6,727 nucleotides of DNA. Origin: Actinomycetes bacterium. GTDB taxonomy: Bacteria > Actinomycetota > Actinomycetes > Propionibacteriales > Nocardioidaceae. The stretch covers positions 1-6,727 of the forward strand of contig JAKPAQ010000042.1 of assembly GCA_029779385.1 (NCBI GenBank), given 5' to 3'. The notes below the pieces were generated by a model that saw only the letters and a program-made list of their open reading frames with translations, was not told the origin of the DNA and made no database searches. Numbering within the stretch: the stretch's first letter is position 1; each line of letters begins with the position of its first letter. The translations under genes were made by a program, and so were the position numbers. Positions 1-5,956 of the stretch are shown here, one piece after another.

Positions 1-435
1 TGGCTGGAAGTCCCAGTCGCGGTCGGCGTCGGGGTGGCCGTCATACCAGTAGACGAAGTCTGCGGCACCGTACGAACCGTTCAGGTCAATGCCGGGCAGG
101 TCAAGTTCGCGGTCGCGGCGAGCGCCGGTGGCGAACACGACGGCGTCATAGAAACTCTGCAGGTCTTCGAGTTTGATGTCGGTGCCGAAGTTGACGTTGC
201 CGAAGAAGCGGATGTCGTCATTGGACATCACTCGTTTGAGCGCCTTAATGATCTCTTTGATCCGCGGGTGGTCTGGTGCCACGCCGTAGCGGATCAACCC
301 GAACGGGGTTGGGTCGCGATCGAGGATGTCGACGGTCACGTCGAGGTCTTCAGTTTTCGTGAGGATGTCGGCGGCGTACACGCCTGCCGGGCCGGCGCCA
401 ACGACGGCAACCCGCACCTTTCTGTCCACAGTCAT
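1..435 (-). CDS. fprA: FprA-type ferredoxin--NADP+ reductase, N-terminal part (gene continues beyond the left edge)
   Basis: This is a flavoprotein of the adrenodoxin-reductase / mycobacterial FprA family. It moves electrons between NADPH and ferredoxin in the cytosol, using FAD. Only the first 145 residues are present; full-length members are about 450 residues, so the NADPH domain and the C-terminus lie outside the window. The sequence shows a Rossmann FAD-binding motif GAGPAG at residues 13-18, the family signature FGLIRYGVAPDHP at 45-57, FFGN at 77-80, and FATGA at 101-105 followed by the LPG turn. The ATG at 433-435 (MTVDRKVRVAVVG) is chosen because it sits directly before the Rossmann strand. 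The bases before it contain no clear Shine-Dalgarno sequence. The gene lies 60 nt downstream of the DUF952-carbonic anhydrase gene on the same strand, so co-transcription is possible. The family call is confident; the exact electron partner is unknown. Confidence 0.93.
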   Translation of the reverse strand, partial: MTVDRKVRVAVVGAGPAGVYAADILTKTEDLDVTVDILDRDPTPFGLIRYGVAPDHPRIKEIIKALKRVMSNDDIRFFGNVNFGTDIKLEDLQSFYDAVVFATGARRDRELDLPGIDLNGSYGAADFVYWYDGHPDADRDWDFQP

Positions 436-495
436 AAGTCAAGCCTAAGAGGTCAATCCACAATTTAGGATCGCTGACCGGTATCTGGACGAACG

Positions 496-1653
496 TCACA
501 CTCGGTCGGTAGTTGGCATGAACGCTGCTTTGGCGGCTTCGCGCAGGATCTGATCGAGTTCGGCCTCGTCGCGAGGTGCGGCATGTAGGCCTGTTTCCCA
601 GCGGGTTTCGGTCGGTCGGCCGATCCGTCGACGGTGAAGGTCATAACTGGCCCAAACGACTTCGACGTCGTCTCGGCCGGTCAGATCGCGCTGGAGCACA
701 TGCGCGGTGATTGCCGCGTTTGCGATCACTGACAAGTCGATCAACGCTTCGCGTGAGCCAGCTAGACGCAGCGGGTTGGCGCCTACCTCCAGCTCGACGG
801 CGCGAACGGCCAGGCGCACCCCGGCCAGCAGGGCGTCGACGATGGAACGCAGCGGCGCGTCGTGCACGATCGCCAAGTAGGACTCCGGTTGCAGGAGCGC
901 GTCGACCGCAGCGGTGACCGCGCCGCAACCGGAGTGGCCGAGGACGGCCATCACCTTCATGGTCGGCAAGGCGGCTGCGGCGTAGTGCAAACTTCCCAAG
1001 CACTCGCGACCGGGCACGTTTCCAGCGACCCGCACCACGAATAGTTCGTTCGCCGCGGCTCCCAGCACAAGCTCTACCGGGACGCGCGCATCCGAGCAGC
1101 TAAGAACGGCCGCATACGGTTCTTGGGGCAACCCCTGACCCTCGGCCAATGGCAAACCGAAAGCCTCGGCGCTCACCTGGCGGGTATGACGAGCGCCCGG
1201 TTCGCCCAGTCGTGCAAACCGCCTGCTGCCGGCTTCGAGCCGAACTAGGGCGTCGTGTGCCGTCGCCGGTAGCGGGGGGCTCACGTCGGCGCGTTCTTGC
1301 CAGGTGAGTCGGCGCAATTGTTTGGCTGGGTTCTGTGCTTGGGCCCAGGGTGTCGCCGAGGTGATGAACTCCAGCGGCAGTGGCCCATAAAAGTGGGGGA
1401 ACTTTTCTACCCCAGCCGGCCCGAGGCTTTCCTCCCAGTTGAGCCGCGAATCGTCGTCGCGGACGGAAACCTCCAACAAGACGACGTCAGCGTCATCGTC
1501 GAAGAACATGCGGGCGGTGCCGGCTACTTGCGCAGCGGTTGACAGGTGAACGAAGCCCTCGCTAGCCAACGAGGCCGGCTCGTACTCCTCGCTGCCTTCG
1601 ACTTGGGCCCATTGGTCGGCCGGGATCAGGTGGAACAAACGCTGGCTGCTCAC
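496..1653 (-). CDS. Two-domain protein: DUF952 fused to beta-class carbonic anhydrase
   Basis: The 385-residue protein has two recognisable halves. Residues 1-103 match DUF952, with the hallmark GFVHLSTA (33-40), the LNWEES stretch (71-76) and FPHFYGPLPL (85-94). From about residue 130 it is a beta-carbonic anhydrase, which reversibly hydrates CO2 to bicarbonate with a zinc ion. The likely zinc ligands are C186, H240 and C243, in the motifs CSDAR and HSGCGAV, and D188/R190 form the usual Asp-Arg dyad. VVRVAGNV (206-213) is also typical. The linker 104-129 carries no motif I recognise. All catalytic residues are present, so the anhydrase should be active. I recall DUF952 being placed with ADP-ribosyltransferase-like folds, but its activity here is unknown. 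The start is GTG at 1651-1653, the residue from which DUF952 homology runs; its Shine-Dalgarno is weak, though an AATAAT hexamer six bases upstream leaves a leaderless transcript possible. No signal peptide is seen, so it is probably cytosolic. Confidence 0.9.
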   Translation of the reverse strand: MSSQRLFHLIPADQWAQVEGSEEYEPASLASEGFVHLSTAAQVAGTARMFFDDDADVVLLEVSVRDDDSRLNWEESLGPAGVEKFPHFYGPLPLEFITSATPWAQAQNPAKQLRRLTWQERADVSPPLPATAHDALVRLEAGSRRFARLGEPGARHTRQVSAEAFGLPLAEGQGLPQEPYAAVLSCSDARVPVELVLGAAANELFVVRVAGNVPGRECLGSLHYAAAALPTMKVMAVLGHSGCGAVTAAVDALLQPESYLAIVHDAPLRSIVDALLAGVRLAVRAVELEVGANPLRLAGSREALIDLSVIANAAITAHVLQRDLTGRDDVEVVWASYDLHRRRIGRPTETRWETGLHAAPRDEAELDQILREAAKAAFMPTTDRV

Positions 1654-1768
1654 CCGTCGATTATTGCCGGTTCCCGGTTCAGCCTTGCCCGGGGACTTTG
1701 GGGTGTTGTTTAGGGTTTAGGGAACGTAGTAGGTAACGCACGCCAAATCAGTCTGGCTAGGAGCTCGA
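1654..1768. promoter_or_regulatory. Divergent intergenic region with tandem heptamer repeats
   Basis: This 115-bp gap separates the minus-strand carbonic anhydrase gene from the plus-strand flavin operon, so promoters for both should lie here. Two perfect back-to-back heptamers are visible: CCGGTTC twice at 1667-1680 and TTTAGGG twice at 1709-1722. No convincing -35/-10 pair stands out. A weak plus-strand candidate is TTGTTT at 1706-1711 with a TAGTAGGTA stretch at 1727-1735. On the minus strand AATAAT lies six bases before the GTG start. Assigning the region a regulatory role is an inference from its position. Confidence 0.4.
1759..1763 (+). promoter_or_regulatory. Ribosome binding site of the FMN-binding lipoprotein gene
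   Basis: An AGGAG sequence ends five bases before the ATG at 1769. It supports that start, which also gives a complete lipoprotein signal peptide. Confidence 0.75.
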
Positions 1769-2221
1769 ATGACAACGACAAAACGCCGTCTTTTGGCTGC
1801 GGCCGCGGCCACCTCCGCCCTGTCGATACTTGCGGCCTGCGGCTCGAGCGCGCAAACGGCAGCAGAAGATCCGGCGCAATCGGTTGAAACTTCAGTGGCC
1901 GCGCCCGCGGACAGTTCTGGCGATTTCACTGCCGGGGACTTCGAGGCCGAGGGCGTCTATCAAAGTCCGGCCGGGGTGCAGCGGGTGGCGGTCTCGCTCA
2001 CGTTGTCGGCGGACGGCACCATCACCGACCTTGACGTGGACGGCTTGGCATCTTCGGGCGAGTCATCGCAGTTCCAGAAGCTTTTCGAATCTGGCATCAA
2101 CGCCGAAGTCGTCGGCAAATCAATTACCGACCTGGACGTCTCCGAAGTTTCCGGGTCATCGCTAACTAGCGGCGGATTCAATGCCGCAATAGACGACATC
2201 ATTTCGCAAGCCCAAGCCTGA
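1769..2221 (+). CDS. Exported lipoprotein with FMN-binding-like domain (flavin carrier)
   Basis: This 150-residue protein is predicted to be anchored to the outer face of the membrane and to carry an FMN cofactor. It starts with a lipoprotein signal: KRR at 5-7, a hydrophobic stretch, and the lipobox LAAC with lipidated Cys at residue 24. A Ser/Ala/Thr-rich linker (25-57) follows. Residues 58-148 fit the FMN-binding domain (NqrC/RnfG type): GDFEAEGVY, a V-S-L-T strand, DGTITDLDV, VGKSITDLDV, and the C-terminal SGSSLTS (128-134) before a final helix. In the family this last motif is SGATxTS with the FMN joined by a phosphoester to Thr. Here the equivalent position is S131 and the preceding Ala is Ser, so covalent flavinylation is likely but not certain. 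The next gene encodes the ApbE transferase that makes this bond, which strongly supports the call. The twin arginine may make it a Tat substrate. If it does not bind FMN covalently, it may be a degenerate paralogue. Confidence 0.78.
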   Translation: MTTTKRRLLAAAAATSALSILAACGSSAQTAAEDPAQSVETSVAAPADSSGDFTAGDFEAEGVYQSPAGVQRVAVSLTLSADGTITDLDVDGLASSGESSQFQKLFESGINAEVVGKSITDLDVSEVSGSSLTSGGFNAAIDDIISQAQA

Positions 2222-2232
2222 CAGCGATCGGA

Positions 2233-3078
2233 ATGGAGCACCTCTGGCAGTTCGAGGCGATTGGCACGAACTGGCGGATCCGAACTGCCGCCGACGCCGC
2301 CGAGATTCGAAGCGAAGTTCTCGAGCTGATTGGCGAGTTTGATCGGCTCTGGTCGCGGTTTCGAACGGACTCGGCCGTTGCGGGACTCGCCGCCGGCGAA
2401 GCAGTAGATCTTGGTGCTGACGCGGCCGAAATCTTCGCGCTCTACGACTGGCTTGACGATTCGACGTCAGGGGCAGTCAATCCGTTGGTCGGCCAAAGCT
2501 TGGAGCACCTCGGTTACGACCGCGAATATGGCTTGCAGCCGGGTAAGGGGTTCGTGCCCGCACCGCCGTGGTCGACGCTCAGGCGAGTCGGGTCTACGGT
2601 GTCGGCAGACCAGCCGGTTGTCCTCGACATCGGCGCGGTCGGCAAGGGTTTCCTAGTCGATTTGGTGGCGAACCTGCTCGTCGAGCGCCTCGGCGCTGCC
2701 GTAGTCAACGCCGGTGGTGATATCGCGAATAGGTCTGGCGAGCCGATTTCGGTGGCGCTAGAGCACCCGAACAATCCTGACCTGGCTATCGGGGTGGTGG
2801 CGGTGGCGAACGGCCAAGCGTTGTGCGGGTCAGCAACGAACCGGCGAACTTGGGCCGACGGCCTGCACCACGTTCTTGACGCTCGAACCGGTCGGCCCGC
2901 CGAGTCCGTGGCCGCCACCTGGGCGCTGGGGCCGAGCGCGGCAAAGTGTGACGCGCTTTCGACGGCGGCGTTCTTCGTCGAACCTGGTCGCCTAGTCGAC
3001 GCCGAGCACGAGGTTTTACGGATCAGTCGCGCTGGGGAAGTTGACGCGAGTTGCTGGACAGGAGAGTTGTTCACATGA
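2233..3078 (+). CDS. apbE: FAD:protein FMN transferase, ApbE family
   Basis: ApbE enzymes take FMN from FAD and attach it, with Mg2+, to a Thr or Ser of a target protein. The 281 residues show the family pattern in order: GTNWRI (11-16), FDRLWSRFRTDSAV (36-49), SGAVNPLVG (79-87), LDIGAVGKGFLVD (131-143), VNAGGDI (158-164), HHVLDARTGRP (212-222), and CDALSTAAFFVE (239-250) containing the metal-site Asp/Thr region. It is somewhat shorter than the usual 300-350 residues because it begins directly at the catalytic domain: there is no signal peptide, lipobox or membrane helix. It is therefore predicted to be cytosolic, unlike the well-studied exported ApbE/Ftp proteins. The ATG lies 11 nt after the lipoprotein stop and has only a weak GGA before it, which suggests translational coupling. 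Its probable substrate is the lipoprotein encoded just upstream. Confidence 0.93.
   Translation: MEHLWQFEAIGTNWRIRTAADAAEIRSEVLELIGEFDRLWSRFRTDSAVAGLAAGEAVDLGADAAEIFALYDWLDDSTSGAVNPLVGQSLEHLGYDREYGLQPGKGFVPAPPWSTLRRVGSTVSADQPVVLDIGAVGKGFLVDLVANLLVERLGAAVVNAGGDIANRSGEPISVALEHPNNPDLAIGVVAVANGQALCGSATNRRTWADGLHHVLDARTGRPAESVAATWALGPSAAKCDALSTAAFFVEPGRLVDAEHEVLRISRAGEVDASCWTGELFT
3060..3066 (+). promoter_or_regulatory. Ribosome binding site that fixes the start of the membrane oxidoreductase gene
   Basis: AGGAGAG inside the end of apbE lies eight bases before the ATG at 3075. It favours that ATG over the in-frame TTG at 3051, which has no such signal and would place this site inside its own coding sequence. 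Confidence 0.75.
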
Positions 3079-4580
3079 TCGCGTTGGCGTTGGAGCGTCC
3101 ACGCAACCTTTTGGGCCGATTCACCATGTATCGACTGGTGACGGTACTGCTGCTCATCTTGGTGGCAACAAGTTTCGGGTACGCGGCCGCGGGGGTCCTG
3201 CTGCCGGTGATCTTCCAGTTAGATGCGATGGCGTTGACGTTGGCGGTTTTGGTCACCAGCTCGGTGCTTGTCGACTGGCTGTTGGGTCGGGTGCTAGGCG
3301 TCAACGTCCAACTCGAGTCCGCGATGATCACCGGCCTGTTGTTGTGGTTCCTGTACTGGCCGTCAACGCAACTGTCGACGCTTGGCTGGTTGGCGGTCAT
3401 CGCAGCGTTGGCGCAGTTGTCGAAGTTCGTCATCGCCGTTCACAAACGTCACCTCGTCAATCCGGTTGCCGCTGGCGTGGTCATTTCGCTCATCGGCGCG
3501 CACTATCTGCCCGTAGAGAATTTGCCCTATCCGACTTGGTGGATCGCGAACTCGTCGATGGCTTGGCTGGTGGTGCTGGCTGCCGTCGTGTTGTGGTGGC
3601 GCACCGGCCGGTTCGCGCTGGCTGCGACCTTTGTCGTGTTGGCGACGAGCTTGAGCATGATCAGCACGATGAGCACTGGCCTGGAATTCGCCGCAGCGAT
3701 CCGGTTCGCAGTCGTGTCCAGTCCGATCTTCTTCTTCGCCGGTTTCATGCTCACCGAACCGCTCACCTTGCCGCCGCGAAAATGGCAGAAGTTGGCTGCC
3801 GCGGCCTTGGCGGCAGTGGTGTTCACCTGGCCGTTGTTGTCGACTTTCTTATTTGGCGAGGCGAAACAGATTTGGGTGTTCGCCAGCACCTATGAATTCA
3901 CGTTGGTCCTGACGGGCCTGTTCGCGTTTGCCTGCCGTCAACAGGCCTCGGTGCTTGAGTTAGTTGAGCGCCGAGACTTAGGCGACGACTATTTCGAGTA
4001 CCGATTCAAATCGGCCAGGCCAGTTTCGTTCGAGCCGGGCCAGTACGGCGAGTTTCAGGTTCAACATGCGGCCGACCTGCGCGGCAAACGCAGGATGTTT
4101 TCGTTTGTCTCGGCGCCGGGTGGCGACGTGACGATCGCGATGCGCGCACCGCGGCCTGGCTCGAATTTCAAACAGGCGCTCGCTTCGGCGAAGACCGTTC
4201 GACTCACCAGTGTTCATGGCGACTTCGTTTGGCCTAGAAACCCACAGACGCCGCTGTTGCTGGTCGCCGGCGGGATCGGCATTACTCCGTTCGTCAGTCA
4301 ACTGCGCGCATTCGCTGGCCAAGGCAGAGACGTCGTGCTGATCCACGCGGTGCACGACCTTTCGGTGGCGCCCTACCGCGACGAGTTGGCTGACTTGGGC
4401 GTGGATGTTCATGTCGTCACCGACAAGGACCTGACCGTCGAGAAGATTCGCGCCACCGTGAGCGACCTCGACCGGCGGAAGGTATTGGTTTCCGGCTCGC
4501 CTGCGGTCGTCGATTCGTTGTCGCGAGGGCTGGCCAAGCACGCCCGCAGCGTCAGGATCGACTCGTTCTTGGGGTACTAG
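3075..4580 (+). CDS. NqrB/RnfD-like membrane domain fused to ferredoxin-NAD(P)H reductase domain
   Basis: This 501-residue membrane flavoprotein probably carries electrons from cytosolic NAD(P)H across the membrane to the flavinylated lipoprotein. Residues 19-290 contain about nine hydrophobic segments with NqrB/RnfD-like landmarks: HKRHLVNPVAAG (123-134) and MLTEPLTLPP (225-234). No SGAT-like flavinylation motif is seen in this part. Residues 293-501 form a soluble FNR module: PGQYGEF (321-327), the FAD-binding RMFSF (340-344), the nucleotide-binding GGIGITPF (399-406), VSGSPAVV (472-479, the usual CGP-type motif) and the terminal FLGY, typical of FNR proteins that end in an aromatic residue. 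No iron-sulphur cysteine cluster is visible, so transfer from the FAD would go directly into the membrane domain. The ATG overlaps the apbE stop as ATGA, so the two genes are translationally coupled. The domain calls are confident; the electron acceptor and any ion pumping are unknown. Confidence 0.87.
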   Translation: MIALALERPRNLLGRFTMYRLVTVLLLILVATSFGYAAAGVLLPVIFQLDAMALTLAVLVTSSVLVDWLLGRVLGVNVQLESAMITGLLLWFLYWPSTQLSTLGWLAVIAALAQLSKFVIAVHKRHLVNPVAAGVVISLIGAHYLPVENLPYPTWWIANSSMAWLVVLAAVVLWWRTGRFALAATFVVLATSLSMISTMSTGLEFAAAIRFAVVSSPIFFFAGFMLTEPLTLPPRKWQKLAAAALAAVVFTWPLLSTFLFGEAKQIWVFASTYEFTLVLTGLFAFACRQQASVLELVERRDLGDDYFEYRFKSARPVSFEPGQYGEFQVQHAADLRGKRRMFSFVSAPGGDVTIAMRAPRPGSNFKQALASAKTVRLTSVHGDFVWPRNPQTPLLLVAGGIGITPFVSQLRAFAGQGRDVVLIHAVHDLSVAPYRDELADLGVDVHVVTDKDLTVEKIRATVSDLDRRKVLVSGSPAVVDSLSRGLAKHARSVRIDSFLGY

Positions 4581-4647
4581 CCGCGCGATTGGGCGGGTCG
4601 ATGAACCGTGCCCCCGTGGTCGCGCCGCAGGCAAACGCGTCCCGCAG

Positions 4648-4676
4648 TTCTGCCGGTGCGGCTTGATCCGGCAGAA
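4648..4676. repeat. Perfect 9-bp inverted repeat (operator or terminator stem)
   Basis: TTCTGCCGG at 4648-4656 is followed after 11 bases by its exact reverse complement CCGGCAGAA at 4668-4676. The half-sites are 20 bp apart, about two helical turns, which suits a dimeric repressor. As RNA it would form a 9-bp stem with an 11-nt loop, 68 nt after the flavin operon stop. No T-run follows, so a classical intrinsic terminator is less likely, although actinobacterial terminators often lack one. The arms flank the possible -35 hexamer of the glycosyltransferase promoter. Confidence 0.6.
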
Positions 4677-4693
4677 TGGGACAGTTGTACTTT
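4663..4693 (+). promoter_or_regulatory. Possible promoter of the glycosyltransferase operon
   Basis: TTGATC (4663-4668) resembles a -35 box, and TACTTT (4688-4693) fits the TAnnnT form of an actinobacterial -10 box. The 19-bp spacing is longer than ideal, so this is tentative. It would give a short leader ending in the ribosome binding site at 4702. Confidence 0.3.
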
Positions 4694-4701
4694 CTGTCGG
4701 C

Positions 4702-4707
4702 AGGAGA
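4702..4707 (+). promoter_or_regulatory. Ribosome binding site that fixes the glycosyltransferase start
   Basis: AGGAGA ends six bases before GTG at 4714. This places the start there rather than at the upstream in-frame TTG at 4663, whose extra 17 residues do not belong to the glycosyltransferase fold. Confidence 0.8.
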
Positions 4708-4713
4708 ACTCGA

Positions 4714-5955
4714 GTGCGGATCGCGCTGCTGTCCTATCGCACGAAGACTCATTCGGGCGGCCAGGGCGTCTACGTGCGGAACCTGAGCCGAGCCTTGGTG
4801 ACGATCGGTCACGAGGTGACCGTTTTCAGTGCGCAGCCATACCCAGAAGAACTCGATCCGCGGGTTCAAGTCGTCGAGGTGCCGAGCCTGGACCTGTACC
4901 GCGATGACGATCCGTTCCGCACGCCGGCGCTCAGCGAGTTCCGCGACTGGATCGACGCGACTGAATACCTGACAATGATCACCGCCGGATTCCCTGAGCC
5001 GTTGACGTTCAGTTTGCGAATCCGCCGGCTCGCCGCCCAAGGCGCATTCGACGATTTTGACGTGGTCCACGACAACCAGAGCCTTGGCTACGGGCTGCTT
5101 TCGGTCGCGAAGCGCCGGCCGTTCTTGGCGACCATCCATCACCCGATCAGTGAGGATCGCCGACTCGAGATAGCGGCCGCACCGTGGAAGAAGCAGATCC
5201 CAGTTCGGCGCTGGTATGCGTTTGTGCGGATGCAGGCTCGTGTCGCTCGAAGGTTCCGCACCCTCTTGGGCGTTTCGAGCGTTTCGGCGGCGGACACGAT
5301 TCGTGACTTTGGGCTCGCGGACGGCCAGATCCGGGTGATTCCGCTCGGCGTCGACACCGACCTGTTCAAGCCGGGGGTTGAGCGCAAACGCGGCCGCATC
5401 GTCGTGGTGGCCAGCGCAGACAGCCCGCTTAAAGGCCTGCCGCATTTCCTCGACGCGGCAGCCAAACTCGCCACCGAACGCGACCTCGATGTCCAGTTGG
5501 TTTCGAACCTCGACCCGGCGGGCGCGACCGCGAAACGGATCACCACCGGCGACCTGGCCGGCGTGGTCACCGTCAGCAGCGGCATCAGCGACGAGGAACT
5601 CGCCGAACTGATCTCCTCTGCTGAAGTGATGGTCGTGCCGTCGAGGTACGAAGGGTTCAGCCTGCCGGCGGTCGAAGCTTTGGCCTGCGGCACTCCGCTG
5701 GTGGCCAGCGCCGCCGGTGCGCTGCCCGAAGTCGTCGGCGACGCGGGCGTGCTGGTGACCCCAGGTGACGTCGAAGAACTAGTGCGCGAAATCGGCCGGC
5801 TGCTCGACGATCCGGCCGAACGCGACCGGCTCAGTTCGGTCGCGAGGGCCCGCGCCCTCGACCGGTACAGCTGGGTGGCAGTCGCGCGCCAAACTGCCGA
5901 GGCCTACGAAGATGTGATTGCCGAGTTCGGCGAACAGCAGAAGAAGAGGAACTGA
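4714..5955 (+). CDS. Glycosyltransferase, GT4 family (GT-B fold)
   Basis: This 413-residue retaining glycosyltransferase transfers a sugar from a nucleotide-sugar donor to an acceptor, probably a lipid or envelope precursor at the inner membrane face; donor and acceptor cannot be read from sequence. The N-terminal Rossmann domain opens with MRIALLSYRT and the glycine loop SGGQGVYV (14-21). DVVHDNQSLG (116-125) and TIHHP (140-144) belong to the acceptor side. The interdomain segment VIPLGVDTDLF (208-218) leads into the donor-binding domain, with K240 in SPLKG and the EX7E motif E313 to E320 in YEGFSLPAVEAL. AGALPEVVGDAGVLV (334-348) is also characteristic. No membrane helix is seen. The start is GTG, supported by a strong ribosome binding site. 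The methyltransferase gene begins one base after its stop, so the two are surely co-transcribed. Confidence 0.9.
   Translation: MRIALLSYRTKTHSGGQGVYVRNLSRALVTIGHEVTVFSAQPYPEELDPRVQVVEVPSLDLYRDDDPFRTPALSEFRDWIDATEYLTMITAGFPEPLTFSLRIRRLAAQGAFDDFDVVHDNQSLGYGLLSVAKRRPFLATIHHPISEDRRLEIAAAPWKKQIPVRRWYAFVRMQARVARRFRTLLGVSSVSAADTIRDFGLADGQIRVIPLGVDTDLFKPGVERKRGRIVVVASADSPLKGLPHFLDAAAKLATERDLDVQLVSNLDPAGATAKRITTGDLAGVVTVSSGISDEELAELISSAEVMVVPSRYEGFSLPAVEALACGTPLVASAAGALPEVVGDAGVLVTPGDVEELVREIGRLLDDPAERDRLSSVARARALDRYSWVAVARQTAEAYEDVIAEFGEQQKKRN
5837..5864. repeat. Strong inverted repeat inside the glycosyltransferase gene
   Basis: CGAGGGC (5843-5849) and GCCCTCG (5854-5860) are exact complements around a 4-nt loop. 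CGGT (5837-5840) and ACCG (5861-5864) extend the stem past a 2-nt bulge. It encodes part of an Ala-Arg-rich stretch near the end of the protein and may simply reflect GC-rich codon use. Confidence 0.5.
5944..5950 (+). promoter_or_regulatory. Ribosome binding site of the methyltransferase gene
   Basis: AAGAGGA, within the last codons of the glycosyltransferase gene, ends six bases before ATG 5957. It selects this start over an in-frame ATG at 5918 that lies inside the upstream gene. Confidence 0.8.
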
Positions 5956-5956
5956 A

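Larger units (their letters stand above)
4581..4713. other. Spacer between flavin operon and glycosyltransferase operon
   Basis: This 133-bp stretch holds no credible gene. It contains a perfect 9-bp inverted repeat, a possible promoter and the ribosome binding site of the next gene, each listed separately. It probably holds both the end of the flavin operon transcript and the start of the next one. Confidence 0.6.

Noticed and set aside
34..468. A 144-codon plus-strand open frame
   Set aside because: It is antisense to the fprA frame, which shows clear FAD-binding and family motifs. Its own translation has no recognisable domain.
444..479. CCTAA/TTAGG and GGTCA/TGACC inverted repeats upstream of fprA
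   Set aside because: Each arm is only 5 bp with a long loop, too weak to call an operator or terminator without comparison.
1709..1722. TTTAGGG doublet as a telomere-type repeat
   Set aside because: It matches the plant telomere unit, but two copies in a bacterial intergenic region are most simply chance or a binding site.
3051..3074. TTG at 3051 as the start of the membrane oxidoreductase
   Set aside because: The ATG at 3075 has AGGAGAG eight bases upstream and overlaps the apbE stop as ATGA. The TTG lacks a comparable signal.
3041..3895. A 284-codon plus-strand frame overlapping the membrane oxidoreductase gene
   Set aside because: Its translation is Arg/Gly/His-rich with no hydrophobic or family pattern, while the overlapping frame gives a clear membrane protein with FNR motifs.
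3978..5445. Two long minus-strand open frames (3978-4634 and 4552-5445)
   Set aside because: They lie opposite the FNR module and the glycosyltransferase, both supported by motifs. The antisense translations are low-complexity and Arg-rich, as expected of shadows in GC-rich DNA.
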